NCBI GenBank assembly: GCA_022478985.1 | Contig: JAKSZP010002663.1 | Location: 62,001-126,000, forward strand | Direction: 5' to 3' | DNA length: 64,000 bases | DNA from: Massospora cicadina | Taxonomy: Eukaryota; Entomophthoromycota; Entomophthoromycetes; Entomophthorales; Entomophthoraceae | Shown: piece by piece, positions 25,925 through 36,952 of the stretch | Numbering within the stretch: the first letter of the stretch is position 1 | Layout of the letters: every line of letters starts with the position of its first letter | Position numbers and translations under genes: made by a program | Notes under the pieces: generated by a model | The model's input: the letters and a program-made list of their open reading frames with translations, nothing else | The model's database searches: none | Told to the model about the DNA's origin: nothing

Positions 25925-26870
25925 AAGAATTAGAGAATATAAAAAGTCAGCTGATGACGTGCTGTCAACTGAAAATCCATTTGGTAAGAGTGTAACCAAA
26001 GTGGAGGTTGTGATACAGCATGTACATGTACTGGTAGTCCTCGATACTGGTGCTCCAGTCAATATCATGTCCTCTAAATTGATGAAGAAGCAGAAATTCA
26101 TGCCGGACATTGACTACCATGTGTGATATCGTACAGAAGGACCTGACACCACACGTGAATTAAGGGCTTTTTCTGACTTACCCCTACGCTTTGGACGCAT
26201 TGTACTCACCGCCCCTGCCATGGTTTTAGACAATGACCACTATGACTTCCTTAATGGCACACAATTTTTATTGGAGTTTGGAGCAAATATTGACTTTGTT
26301 ATCAGCACTGTGAGTCTTCTAAACTATCAGATGCCCCTTGTGTTTAAGGATGAGGACCTGAAATCAAGGAATCAGCGGAACATCGATGAATTCCCCCTCA
26401 GGTTGGGACCATATAGTACTAAAAAAAAAGGAATCAGCGGATATGTCTGGGTCAAACTGAGCAATCAATCTACCCAGTGCACTACATACTTGACGAAAAA
26501 AGGTGTGAAGCAACTACCTGCTTCAGTGTGCACTGAGGATGGGCTACCCTTGAGTGCCAATGAGGCAATGGAGATTCGACCAGGAGAACAAAGAGTTTTG
26601 CATATCGCCATAAGTGTGAAGATCCCCCAGAACACTTACTCAAAATATACACCTGAGAAGGAGTATGAAAACAGAATCTGCGAGTGCTAACTGGATTCTT
26701 TAACTCTAGTCACGAGGGTGAAGTGACTATCCTCCTTAGGAACATCACCACTCACTCTATCTGAATTGAGAAAGGACAAGTTGTGGCATGAGCAAAACGT
26801 ACCAATTGTGATACCATCAAGTCAGTACACGCTGTTGGAGGATTAGAAGAATTAGGACTTGCTGATGTGA
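25925..26870 (+). pseudogene. Element B protease and spacer (decayed)
   Basis: VLVVLDTGAPVNIMSS (about 26030-26075) is a typical retroviral aspartic protease active site with D-T-G-A. RFGRIVLTAPAMV and FLNGTQFLLEFGANIDF follow, as in Gypsy proteases. Next comes the spacer: EIRPGEQRVLHIAISVKIP (about 26570-26630) and GEVTILLRNITTHS (26720-26760). One stop interrupts at about 26124. A 48-nt foreign insertion with a 14-bp duplication lies at 26380-26441 and adds 62 nt, which shifts the original frame. Confidence 0.75.
26366..26441 (+). mobile_element. Ultra-short retroposed insertion, copy 2 (48 nt)
   Basis: AAGGAATCAGCGGA at 26366-26379 is repeated exactly at 26428-26441. The 48 nt between them (26380-26427) start ACATCGATGAA, contain CCCCCTCAGGTTGGGACC and end TAGTACT plus an A-run. 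The same sequence, with its own duplication, lies at 52039-52084. It sits inside the protease/spacer region of element B, so it arrived after B had inserted. Confidence 0.88.
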
Positions 26871-27691
26871 TAGAGGATGAACGGAATGAGCTGGATGAAT
26901 TACTGGAAGTGTTTGTATATACTTTCAGCCCAGGACCAAATACTTATGGTCTGTGTAAAGGAGAGATACACCGTATGGATACAGGGTCAGCTATACCTTT
27001 TAAATCGAAGCCATATCACTAATCAAAAATGGAAGAGGAGTTCATTACTAAGGAGCTTCAACAACTTACAGTGCTGGCTTGTTGAGGCCCTAAAAGAGTC
27101 CATGGGCATCACCGCTTCTGTTGGTGCGCAAGAAAGTTGGCTCACAAAGGGTAATATGTCTACCATCGCTTGAATAATTTTCAAGAAAAGATTCTTACCC
27201 TTCCCAAGAATTGATGATGCCTTGAAACGGTTGGGCGGTTCAAAGTATTTTTCAGCAATAGACCTGGCCAGTGGGTACTGGCAGATGGAAGTGTCACTCA
27301 AATACCAGGAAAAGTGCGCCTTTATCAGCATCCAAGGCTTGTTTGAACCAACCAGGATGCCACAAGGACTGTACAACGCCCCAGCAACCTTTTAACGTGC
27401 CATGGACCGAATATTTGGAGAACTGAAGATGACAAGTGTCCTAATCTATCTGGATGATATAACTGCATTCATTAGAACGTTCAGAGAGCATATCAAGCAC
27501 CTTTGAGAGGCGTTCACATGGGTTGAGAGAATTAAATATTAAGTTGAAACGAATCAAGTGCACCTTTTTAAGAAGCAACTTGAGTTCTTGGGACATGAGA
27601 TCAGTGCATAGGGGATTTGACCTCAAGAAGGGAAGGTGAAGGCAATAACTGAAATGGAGCGTCTGAAGAGTATGAGGGATGTCCAAGTGTT
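26871..27691 (+). pseudogene. Element B reverse transcriptase, N-terminal part
   Basis: The catalytic palm is recognisable: SKYFSAIDLASGYWQMEV (about 27237-27290), LFEPTRMPQGLYNAPATF and VLIYLDDITAF (about 27440-27470), with the catalytic YLDD box intact. The connecting segment YKVETNQVHLF...ELEFLGHEIS follows. The coding sequence is broken at 27691 by element C and continues at 33632 with the thumb/connection (SYYRQFIPQFADSDTPLTYL). Other frames and stops show additional decay. Confidence 0.8.
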
Positions 27692-28531
27692 TGACATAGT
27701 CCCATGACATCATAGTGGGGACCAACCCCAAGGATAAGGCTGGGCGCCAGGAGGCCCAGAAGGTGAAATTACAGGGCCTCCCAGACCTGAGGCATACCCT
27801 AGACCAACGCTGGGTATGAGCAAAATATGCCCAGGTTGGTACTAGTGGGGTGCCAAATGCCCAGCCCCTCACAATGGCCCAGGCGTTAAAACAGATGGTT
27901 TACCAAATTAATGTGGATGGTTCCATTTGGTTCGTTGAGGAATAGGGTTTTGAAACCTGTTCCACTTACAAAACAACGCGCTCAGGTCAAATCCAACTTC
28001 AACAATCACTTGAGTGAAGTCAGTTTCAGCTTAATTAACTAGTTTGGATGGAAGCATTGCCCTATTGGTGGGTCAGTGCTTGGGACCACTGCAGCAAACC
28101 CCTTATTCCCCCGTCCAAGTTTAAATATGTTTTCCCTGACCAACATTACTTGTTGGTCAACTTCCCAATTAAAATTTCCCCATTTTTACCATTTAATCTA
28201 TGATTTTTCTAATGATCCTGTGCATGGACCTCTTCAAGGAGGTCTCATGCTCCGTTAACCTTGCCATTTTAAACACAATACAATTATCACCTCGTGCACC
28301 GTTGGTTCTCCCAGGTACCCTCCAACCTGGGTTGTTTACCCTTCTTTCCATGTGCACTGCAACGTTTTTGGCTAGTTACTTGTAGCATCTCTTTATTTGA
28401 GTTGTTATTGATACAGAACACTCTGCTGGGAACTAGTAGCTTTAATATTAATGGCTAGTTTCCTTTCATTGGCTGTGTGCACCGAGCACCATCATGATGG
28501 AAACAGGAGAGTTATAGACACTCTCCTTACA
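27692..28531 (+). repeat. 5' LTR of element C
   Basis: 840 bp, TGACATAGTC...CTCCTTACA. A 107-codon-scale frame runs through its left part (TNPKDKAGRQEAQKVKLQ and, further on, TMAQALKQMVYQINVDGS), interrupted by two stops. The same frame is recognisable in all four LTRs of this family in the window. Confidence 0.93.
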
Positions 28532-29139
28532 TTAGTCAACCAACAACTTGAATTTCTGTGCACGAACTTTTTTTGTGTGGAACTTTTCCAAAGTGGAAAC
28601 AATGGGTGCCATCTGGGGGCTTCAGCTGTCATTAGCCGCACCACTGTTTCCTCTTCTTCCCAAAGGTTGGAGCAACTCGCCATTATTATGGTTGCCTCTA
28701 GCTGGAAAGTATCCACCCTTTGTGCTCATACATGGTGGATATGGACACTCCGAAGTTTAAAAGTCATGATTCCCCAACTTTCTGCCAAAATTGGTAATTT
28801 CGAATTAAAAAATGAGTTTTCCTTCACCTGCATGTTCAGCCAATGCCAGTGGAATTTGCGCAGATGAGCCTGGGGGTATTGGCCATGGATAACATCGGGC
28901 ATTCTGTTGCTGTTTAAGGGATAGGGTCGTTCACATCTAAAAACGCGTTTTATAACGAAAACCTTGTCTCTACCTCTGAACCGTTTATTAGATCATATGT
29001 CCTGGATGGGACCCTATTCCTGTATATCAGATTACCCCTGAGAACCCACATTTGACCCCTACCATGATCTGGGGCACTCAGGAAGTTGAAAAAAGACCTG
29101 CACTTACAATATGAAAACGTTTATGCACCTGCATAAGAC
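28532..29139 (+). other. Leader of element C; no gag recognised
   Basis: About 600 nt between LTR and protease. Parts are conserved with element E (43604-43911), for example HLQYENVYAPA just before the protease frame. A TGGGTGCCATCTGGGGG block (28603-28619) matches TGGGCGCCAGCTGTGGG on the minus strand in E (about 43823-43839) and resembles tRNA-complementary primer sites. It lies some 70 nt inside, however, not at the LTR edge. A normal gag of about 1 kb does not fit here. Confidence 0.5.
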
Positions 29140-29679
29140 ATGGAGGGGTATGTGGCCTCAGTAGTAAGAGTGAACCACTATCCCTCCCCCTTCTATGATT
29201 CCAACACATACCCTAAAGGCTTTCTCACGCCAGAGGAAGAATTTTCAGGGGAGGTAGTGGCATTTTCTGCTTTGGATAAATCCCATTCTGGATACTTCTT
29301 ATTGATTGCTACCCTCACATCCTCTTTTGGGAAGTTCAACACAACTATTTTATTTGATACCGGTGCCTCAAATAATTTTATTGACCAAGTCCTTGCGGAC
29401 TACTTTGAGTTGAGTTACTCACCAGGTGGTATGGCTAGAGGTGGGGCTTCTCAAGGTATCCCTGCGCTGAACGTCATGGTATTTATGGACTACCAGGTGG
29501 GCGCCTATCTTCTGTCTGACCATTTTCAAGCTATCAAAAACCTCTTGTTCCTCAATATTTTGGGTGTAGAGTGGTGGAGAAAGTTTGAAGTCAGGATTAA
29601 TTTGAAAGAAAACACTCTATCCTTGTCTTTGGTAAATGGTCACCAGTTGATTGTTCCTTTGTCAGAGGATAATGCCTAG
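29140..29679 (+). pseudogene. Element C protease domain
   Basis: A continuous frame of 179 codons. TTILFDTGASNNFIDQVLAD (about 29341-29400) holds the aspartic protease D-T-G-A active site. FLNILGVEWWRKF, near 29550, matches the second conserved block (ILGxxWL). The C-terminal part (LKENTLSLSLVNGHQLIV) leads to a stop just before the reverse transcriptase frame. Element E keeps the same domain at 42790-43350. Confidence 0.85.
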
Positions 29680-29742
29680 GGCAAATTACCTCATTGGCCC
29701 AATATTCCCACTTTTAAGCTTGCCCCTTTTCTGAAGCCCTCT

Positions 29743-30711
29743 GTGGAGGTTCTCCTACCGTCCTGTTTGGAAGAGTTGGAATCTTCTTTTGATGCAGCAT
29801 CCGCTAACACACTTCCTGAGCACTCTGAATTTGATTGTGACTTCAAGCTCACTGTGTATCTGGTGCGTATAGCTTCCCCCATTTACCCATTGACTGTGTG
29901 GGAGGAAGAGGCGTTGGATGTTTGGGTGAAGGAAAAGTTGGCCAAAGGTGCGATTTTTCAGCGTACTTCCCCTGTGTGCCCCCTCCTTCTCTTTGTGGAA
30001 AAGTCTGATGATACTTTACACTCATGTGTAGACTATGGGAACCTTAACAATGTTACTGTACCAGACCTCCATCCCATCCCTTTGGATTCAAAGATTTCAC
30101 GCTATGTGGAGAAGGTAAAGATCTTCTCCAAGCTGGATTGCCTCAATGCGTTTAATCAGATCCAGATAAAGAAGTTCCAGGAGTGGTTAACCGCCTTCTG
30201 CACCAGAAAAGAAATATTCCAGTTTTGGGTCATGCCCTTTGGGCTTAAGAATTCCCCTGCTATCTTTCAACGCTGCATTGATGCAGCGTTGGGGGAGCTG
30301 TTAGGGGTATGTGCGGTTGCCTACATGGACGACATTATGATGTTTTCCCCCAACTATCAAACACATGCATTCCACCTTCAGCAAGTGGTGGAGAGGCTAA
30401 AGGCAGCCAGCCTTACTCTGAAGATAAGCAAGTGTGAGTTTTTCAAGTCCCAGGTCACATTTATGAGCAACGTTGTGTTTGACAAGGGACACATGATAAC
30501 TCCAGACAAGGAGAAGGCGATTCATGAGTGGCCCACCCCCACCTCCATCAAGGAATTGAGAAGCTTTTTAGGGACGTGTACATTCCTCAAGAATTTCAGG
30601 GCGAATCTTACTAAGGTGGCAGCTCCTTTATATAAGTCAAGTGGGGCAAAAGTACTTCAGTGGTCCCCCATTTTGGAGGATGCCTTCCAAGCAGTGAAGT
30701 GCACCCTGTAG
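29743..30711 (+). pseudogene. Element C reverse transcriptase
   Basis: 322 codons open. Motifs in order: VDYGNLNNVTVPDLHPIP, FSKLDCLNAFNQIQI, QFWVMPFGLKNSPAIFQR, the catalytic AYMDDIMMF (about 30322) and LKISKCEFFKSQVTFM. Then come KAIHEWPTPTSIKELRSFLG and the connection region. This copies the element RNA into DNA in cytoplasmic particles. The frame stops at 30711 and continues as RNase H. Confidence 0.9.
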
Positions 30712-30714
30712 TCC

Positions 30715-31250
30715 ACATCTGTCCTACGCCACGTTGACCCTTCCAAAGAGTTCATTGTATCTACGGATGCCTCCAACTTTGCCATAGCGGCTGCCTTGTT
30801 ACAAGTAGGCGAAGATGGGATAGAGCATCCAGTGGGATATTTTTCTAGGAAAATGTCTCTGCCAGAGTTGAATTATGCCATTTACGACAAGGAATTACTA
30901 GCAGTAATGGAGGCGCTGACATATTGGCGCCACCACTTGCATGGCTTTACCCAACCATTCTGCGTATGTACAGATCACCGTGCCTTGATGTAAGACCGAG
31001 CCCCTCATGTCCTAACCCCACGGCAGACCCATTGTCATGAGGCCCTTGCCCAATTTGCATTCACGTATAAGTTCCCTAAGGGCAAGGATAATGGTTTGGC
31101 GGATGCTTTGAGCCACGACCCTGCTTTAGCACCTGATCCTAAGGAGGTAGAAGTGCACAACACACAGGTTATGATTTCTTCAAGTAAAATTCTGTCGCAA
31201 CTTCCCTCTCTCTTGGCCAACGGGACAGCGCTTGCACCTCTGTAAAACGC
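30715..31250 (+). pseudogene. Element C RNase H domain
   Basis: FIVSTDASNFAIAAALLQVG (about 30752-30810) carries the first catalytic Asp. YFSRKMSLPELNYAIYDKEL then LAVMEALTYWRHHL contains the catalytic Glu/Asp region, and VCTDHRALM the later Asp. A stop (TAA) follows at 30991 where a longer frame is expected. DALSHDPAL-type sequence continues to about 31130. Confidence 0.85.
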
Positions 31251-31259
31251 GGAGTAATA

Positions 31260-32784
31260 TAGTATGTTCAGGAAGGTAGTCCTTTCTCAGCCACTAGCAG
31301 CTGAATATACTATGTTACTTGCTAAGTGTAAGTCGAATCAAGAGGATCTCTCCAGGGACTATCACGTGAAGGATGAGATGGTGTGGTTTCAGGGCGCCTA
31401 TGGGTTCCTGATGGCCCACTTCGCCTGGAAATCATCTGGGACCATCATGATGAACTCACCGTTGGTCATCCTGGTATATCAAAAATGTTGGAGTTAATAT
31501 GACACACGTACAATTTGAAGGGCTTGCCTGCTTAGGTGGGGCGGTATTGAAAAGGAGTGTTTAATATGCAACCAAATGAAGCCAAATCATCAACTTTTAG
31601 CGGGGTTGTTGGTGCCAGTCCAGAAAGCTGAAGGGCCTGGACTTACCTATCAGTGGATTTTATTGAAGAACTATCTGTCTCAGATGGTTACAATGCCATC
31701 ATGGTGGTGATGGACCTTTTTTCTAAAGTTCACCCACTTCATTCCTTTCAGAACTACATTAACCGCTGCTGAGATGACCAGGCTCTTCGTCACGCATGTG
31801 TTTGCGCTCCATGGAGTTCCCCAAGAGGTTATCAGTGACTGGAGACCCCAATTTACCTCTATTTTTGGGAAGAGTTGTGTAAGACTCTTCAGATTCGCCC
31901 TTGCCGTTTCACTACCTATCACCATCAATCAGATGGGCATACTGAACGAGTGAACCTATGCTTGGAGCAGTTCCTCCGGTGTTACACTGCTGCAGATCAT
32001 TCAGATTGGGCTTCTCACCTTCCTATGGCCCAATTTAGTTACAACACGTTGCATTCTTCAATCAGTTGTTCCCCAATTTTGCCAGCCATGGCTTTAACCC
32101 CACCTTTAACATGGAGCCCAGCTGTGGGTCTAAGGTTGAAGCGGTGGTGGAATTTGCCAAGACAATCAAGAAGGTCCACCAGGGGGTTTCCACAAGATTG
32201 GAGGCGGCAATGCAGGTGTATAAAGAGAATGCTGATGGGAAGCGCTGAGTGGGTCCTGCGTACAAGGAAGGGGATCTCATGATGCTTGATGCTCGTAACA
32301 TCCCTATCAAGCAGCCATGCAAGAGCCTAGGACCTAAGAGGATTGGCCCTTACCGCATGGTTAGAAAGGTGAGTCATTCCTCATACCAGCTGAATCTACC
32401 CCCTTCTGTTATCTCTCTCTGTGTTTCATGAGAGCAAACTGACGTTGTTTGAGGGCCCCCCACCAGAGACTCCTGAGGCCTATCTCGTGGATGGGGTGCC
32501 AGAGTGTGAGGTGGAAGAAATAAAAGCCTCTAGCCGCGTTATAAAAAGACTGAAGTACTTGGTATCCTAGAAGGTCTTTGATGCTGCAGAGAACAGTTGG
32601 GTTCCAGCGCACGACTGTGTGCATGCCCAAGATCTGATTGAAGCCTTCCACAAGCATTTCCCCCAGGCTGCCAGATCTCAACCAAAACTGACCGTTGCCG
32701 CCATGAAGTTAGTCCCTGCCCACAAGAACTTTTCCTTGCGCAAGCCCCTGGAGGGGGTTGAGCCCCGTCAGGAGGAGAGGGTAA
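31260..32784 (+). pseudogene. Element C integrase and chromodomain
   Basis: Integrase core: VPVQKAEG then LSVDFIEELSVSDGYNAIMVV (about 31650) gives the first catalytic Asp. FALHGVPQEVISD (about 31803-31840) gives the second. Near 32285, ARNIPIKQPCKSLGPKRIGP then YRMVRKVSHSSYQLNLP is the typical C-terminal GPF-like part. The chromodomain lies near 32480-32660 (VEEIKASSRVIK, KYLVS, FDAAENSWVPAHDCVHAQDL), which targets integration to marked chromatin in chromoviruses. Reading continues in frame through the purine tract into the 3' LTR. Stops and frameshifts are scattered through the core. Confidence 0.82.
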
Positions 32785-33626
32785 TGTCACGGTCCCATGA
32801 CATCATAGTGGTGACCAACCCCAAGGATAAGGCTGGGCGCCAGGAGGCCCAGAAGGTGAAATTACAGGGCCTCCTGGACCTGATGCATACCCTAGACCAA
32901 CGCTGGGTATAGGCAAAATATGCCCAGGTTGGTACTAGTGGGGTGTCAAATGCCCAGCCCCTTACGTCAGTCCAGGTGTTAAAATGGATGGTCTACCAAA
33001 TCAACGCGGATGGTTTCATTCAGTCCGTCGAGGAATGGGGTTTTGAAACCCGTTCCAATTATGAAACAACACATTTGGGTTGAATCCAACTTCAATTGAT
33101 CATTTGAGTGAAGTCAGTTTTGGCATGTTCAACCAATTTGGATGGTAGCGTTGCCCTATTGGTGGGTCAGTGCCTGGGCCCACTGCAGCAAACCCCTTAT
33201 TCCCCCGTCCAAGTTTAAATATGTTTTCCCTAATCAACATTCCTTGTTGGTCGACTTCTAAATTAAAAATTTCCCCGTTTATACCATTTAATTTATGATT
33301 TTTTAATGATCCTATGTGCGAACCTCCTCAAGGAGGTCTCGCGCTCTGTTACCCTTGCCATTTTAAACACAATATGAGTATCACCTCGTGCACCGTTGGT
33401 TCTCCCAGGATTCCTCCAACCTGGGTCATTTACCACTTCTCTCCATGTGCACCGTGACGTTTTTGGCTGGTTACTTGTCGCATCTCTTTGATTGAGTTGT
33501 TATTTCTACAGCATCCTCTGCTGGGCACTAATAGCTTTAGTATTAACAGCTAGTTTCCTTGCGTTAGCTGTGTGCACTGAGCATCATCACGCTGGAAACA
33601 GGAGAGTTTTAGACATTCTCCTTACA
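32785..33626 (+). repeat. 3' LTR of element C
   Basis: 842 bp, partner of 27692-28531. The pol frame enters the LTR in frame (EERVMSRSHDIIVVTNPKDK) and runs on to a TAG at about 32910, with homologous coding beyond it. Confidence 0.93.
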
Positions 33627-33631
33627 GTGTT

Positions 33632-34260
33632 CTTGAGCATGATCAGCTATTACAGACAGTTCATCCCACAATTTGCAGACTCGGATACTCCCCTAACATA
33701 CCTACTGAACAAGGACTCTAAGTTTGAGTGGAGACTAGAGCAAAAATAAGCCTTTGAGGATCTGAAAACGAAGTTGGTAGAGGCGCTGATCCTAACATAC
33801 TCAGACTTCAACAAGACCTTCTACCTATACACTGATGCCAGCGACATAGGCCTTGGTGCAATACTAGTACAACTAGATGAGGAGGGGATTGACCATCCTA
33901 TCAAATACTATTTAAAGGTTTTTACTAAAGTGGAAAGAAACTACACTGTTACAAAGCTCAAATGTCTTGAAGTGATTGGAGTAGTGAAGCATTTCTGGCC
34001 ATACCTATATGGAGTTCACTTCAAAGTCATATCTAGACCATGCATCCTTACGCTGGCTCAGGACAATGAAGGATTCTGATGGGAGACTAGCCAGATGGGC
34101 TGTTCAGTTTCAAGGATATGACTTTGGAATTATACACAGGGCTGGAAGCAACCACCTAAATGCAGATGGGCTCTCAAGATTGCCTTGTTCCATTTGTATG
34201 TGCACAAGAGCAATCGGCTTTATGACCTAATTGGATTACCTGAAGAGTAATGGGAATAAG
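33632..34260 (+). pseudogene. Element B reverse transcriptase end and RNase H
   Basis: Resumes after element C with SYYRQFIPQFADSDTPLTYL and FEWRLEQ, the standard connection motif. RNase H follows at 33774-34079: YLYTDASDIGLGAILVQLD with the catalytic Asp, KVFTKVERNYTVTKLKCLEV and FWPYLYGVHFKVIS. Then RLARWAVQFQGYDFGIIHRA and GSNHLNADGLSRLP close the domain (34080-34190). Two small frame breaks occur. With C removed, this piece joins the palm domain at 27691 after one copy of GTGTT. Confidence 0.85.
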
Positions 34261-35410
34261 AAACCAAAGAAGTTAAGTCAGTTTTAAGAAGAAGTTCAAA
34301 GGACATGCAAAGAGTAGACGGAAAACTTTAAAAGTTCATTAAGGGGAAATGGTATCCATATGTGTGACCTAGTGATCAGATGGAAGTAGTGATGGAGGCA
34401 CACAAACACGTGGGACATGGTAGATTTTGGAAGACTCTAGCTTATCTCAAGGACCGGTTCTATTGGGAGGTTATGACTGATGAGGTTCACCAAGCCTTGG
34501 AGATGTGTGTACCATGTGCAAGCTTTAGACCATTGGAAAAGAAGTTTGATTTCACACCAATCCCACCATCCACGCCTTTTCACAATGTATCTATTGATGT
34601 GGTAGGACCAATACCAACTGCCTCAAGTGGGAACAAGTTTGTTATTGTAGCAATTGACCACTTCACAAAGTGGATTGAGGCAGCGAAGATCAAGACATAC
34701 ACCGCAGGGACCACCACCCAACTCCTTTACAACCAGATTATCAAAAGACATGGTTTTCCTCAGATCTTGCTATCGGATAATGGGAAGAACTTCATTTCTG
34801 AAGTAGTGAGAAAACTTATGGACTTGGTAGGAGTAAAAAGGCTGGTCACCACCCCTAAACACCATCATCAAATGGAAGTGTGGAACGAGTAAATGGGACG
34901 TTAACCAGGATCCTTAGGAAGATACCTTAATAAACAAATTGAAATGGGATATCCTCTTACCATCAGCACTGTTTGCTTACTGACTTAGCTGCCACGGGGT
35001 CATTGAGATGTCTCCTTCAAGGCGCTCTATGGTAGTGAATCCGCATTACATACCCTGTTGGCTCCAATAATTGCTGCAGATCGAAAGAACTTACCCCTTG
35101 GGAACTATCAGCAAGAGTTGACTGATGAGCTCATATGCATACAACTAGAAGCTGGGAAAAACATCGAGTGCAGTATTTCAAAAGGGCAGAAAGATAGTCA
35201 GAGATGTGCCAAACTGCCAGAATTTGAAGTCAATGCTAAAGTATAGTTTTTATCACATTTGTGGAGGACAGCCTGAGAAGCTTCAAGCCATTTGTACTGG
35301 ACCATCAGCTGTATTGGCCAAGAGGGGCCATAAATACTCCATCCAAGATGATGACACCAATATTGTGTTTTATAGAGTCCACATGAGACACCTTTGATCC
35401 TACCCTCAGT
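34261..35410 (+). pseudogene. Element B integrase
   Basis: Open from 34380 to 34892. HHCC-like zinc binding: HKHVGHGRFWKTLAYLKDRF and LEMCVPCASF. DDE core: VSIDVVGPIPTASSGNKFVI (first Asp), QILLSDNGKNFISEVV (second Asp) and a decayed NE-type end (HHHQMEVWNE) near 34860-34890 where the catalytic Glu falls. C-terminal pieces reach about 35395. No chromodomain was seen, unlike C and E. This piece inserted the DNA copy into the genome. Confidence 0.85.
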
Positions 35411-35428
35411 CTCATCTTGAAAGGGTAG

Positions 35429-36460
35429 TGTCGCGGATTTGGTACAACATGAAATCAGTAAATCCTCAACCTCTGGTATAATCAAGGAAATAGTGAATAA
35501 AACATAAGAATTATTAAATTAAAATGAGTCTAGATCCAAAATGGTAATATTCCAAATCAAATTGGCTATTAAAATAGCAATAATGTCATGTCCAAAATGA
35601 TAAACAATCCAACCTCCAAAGAAAAGTAAAACTGCGATGATGAAACTCCAAATAAGATATGCTCCCAAAATGGAAATATTTGTTCAGGTAACTTAGAAAA
35701 GTAAAAGAGCTATTTAGGTACAAAACGGTGCACTGAAAAGGAAATCAAGCAAAATGAAAAGAAAATGGTGCCACCAAACAAACCAGAAATTAAGTCCACT
35801 GATGATAATGAAAATTTGGACTTCACTGATGCGCACAGGAGCCACAGAGCTGATGACCCTGATGCTGAAGGCTCCACACACCGCTGCAGTGCATAAATTC
35901 AGGAATTAGAAAAAAGGAATGCCCAAGGGAGAAATCAATTGAAGAAGAGAATGCACCGAGGTTCCTGAAAAAGATACAATACTTTCTTAATCCAATAAAA
36001 TTTATCCCTCAATTTAAAATTTACATCATAATTCTTTAGTATTTAGAATAAAAATACTAAGTTTTTATTTAAAATAAACAATCTATCATACAGAATCCTA
36101 AGTTTGTGTTTTATTCAATTTTTCATTTTTACTGGAAATAAGTGAAAAGTAGTGACTGCAAGTAACCAGTCTTGAGTGCACTAAAGTTGAAGACAATTGT
36201 TTTGAGAGGACTCCAAGTAAGGTTAGGCTTGCAGGAAAGGAGGTTGAGATAAGCTCCGCTGGGTTAAGGGAAGATTCCAACATACACAGGATTAATCTTA
36301 AAGAAGACACTCATTTGGCGTGCAAGTTTCATGTTTGCAGCTCTCTCAGGAAGTTTAAGCCAAGTTGGTTAGTGTCTAATCTGTGCAACAGATTACCCCT
36401 TTTAACGCCTTAAGTTCAAAATCCCCAGAGTTAAGCGAGCAGAACCCAGGGCGGCAAGAA
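35429..36460 (+). repeat. 3' LTR of element B
   Basis: Begins TGTCGCGGATTTGGTAC after the purine tract CTTGAAAGGGTAG. It aligns with 23289-24350 and the right edge is approximate. Confidence 0.8.
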
Positions 36461-36588
36461 TACCAAACAACAGGGAATAAAATAGTACCTTTTAACAAGT
36501 TAATACTGGCCTAACAGCCTTGTCATCCCAATAAATTTCTGGCCCCCACTCATTTTTGTGCTTTAATCTTTGGTCAAATGGGTTGAAA
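36461..36588 (+). other. Last interior piece of element A before its 3' LTR
   Basis: Only 128 bp separate B's right LTR from A's 3' LTR. The end is purine-rich (AAATGGGTTGAAA, 36576-36588), as expected for the polypurine tract of A. No coding motif is recognisable. Confidence 0.45.
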
Positions 36589-36952
36589 TGTAGTGATTTG
36601 TTTTGACCAATCATTTGAGCCTATTTTATATTTTATTTTATCATATTGAATTTTAATTTTACCTGGTATTTAGACTAAGGATTCAAATTCCTTGCCTATA
36701 CGCTGATATCATGGCATAAAAATAAATTACTATAAAATTTATTGGGCTGCATTGCCAATTAATATAATTATATCAAGTTTAATTTGATTCCTTTTCAACC
36801 TGCTAGTGCTAAACCCCAAATCATTTATTATAAATCTACCCCAGCCTCACAACCATGTAAACTTAACTCCCACTTTTTAATTATTATTATTTCAAACTTG
36901 CCCCTGAAACAGTGTAAAATTATCATTAGTTTTTATTATCACTGTCAAATTT

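Larger units (their letters stand above)
27692..33626 (+). mobile_element. Chromovirus-type Ty3/Gypsy element C, nested in B
   Basis: A 5,935-bp element with LTRs 27692-28531 and 32785-33626 and an exact 5-bp target duplication GTGTT (27687-27691 and 33627-33631). LTR ends are TG...CA. The polypurine tract GGAGGAGAGGGTAA (32771-32784) precedes the 3' LTR. The interior (4.25 kb) encodes protease, reverse transcriptase, RNase H, integrase and a chromodomain, but no recognisable gag. Element E (38940-44750, minus strand) is a second member of this family. Confidence 0.95.
23289..36460 (+). mobile_element. Ty3/Gypsy LTR retrotransposon B (hosts element C)
   Basis: LTRs of about 1.05 kb (23289-24350 and 35429-36460) share long near-identical runs such as AAAACTGCGATGATGAAACT. 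Removing element C leaves about 7.2 kb, a normal full length. The order is LTR, primer site, gag, protease, reverse transcriptase, RNase H, integrase, purine tract (CTTGAAAGGGTAG, 35416-35428), LTR. The left edge TGTC is well supported. The right edge (36450-36460) and the target duplication could not be fixed. Confidence 0.82.

Noticed and set aside
35429..36460. Target duplication ATCCC for element B
   Set aside because: ATCCC precedes the 5' LTR and also occurs at 36421, but the latter lies within sequence shared by both LTRs, so it cannot be the flanking copy.
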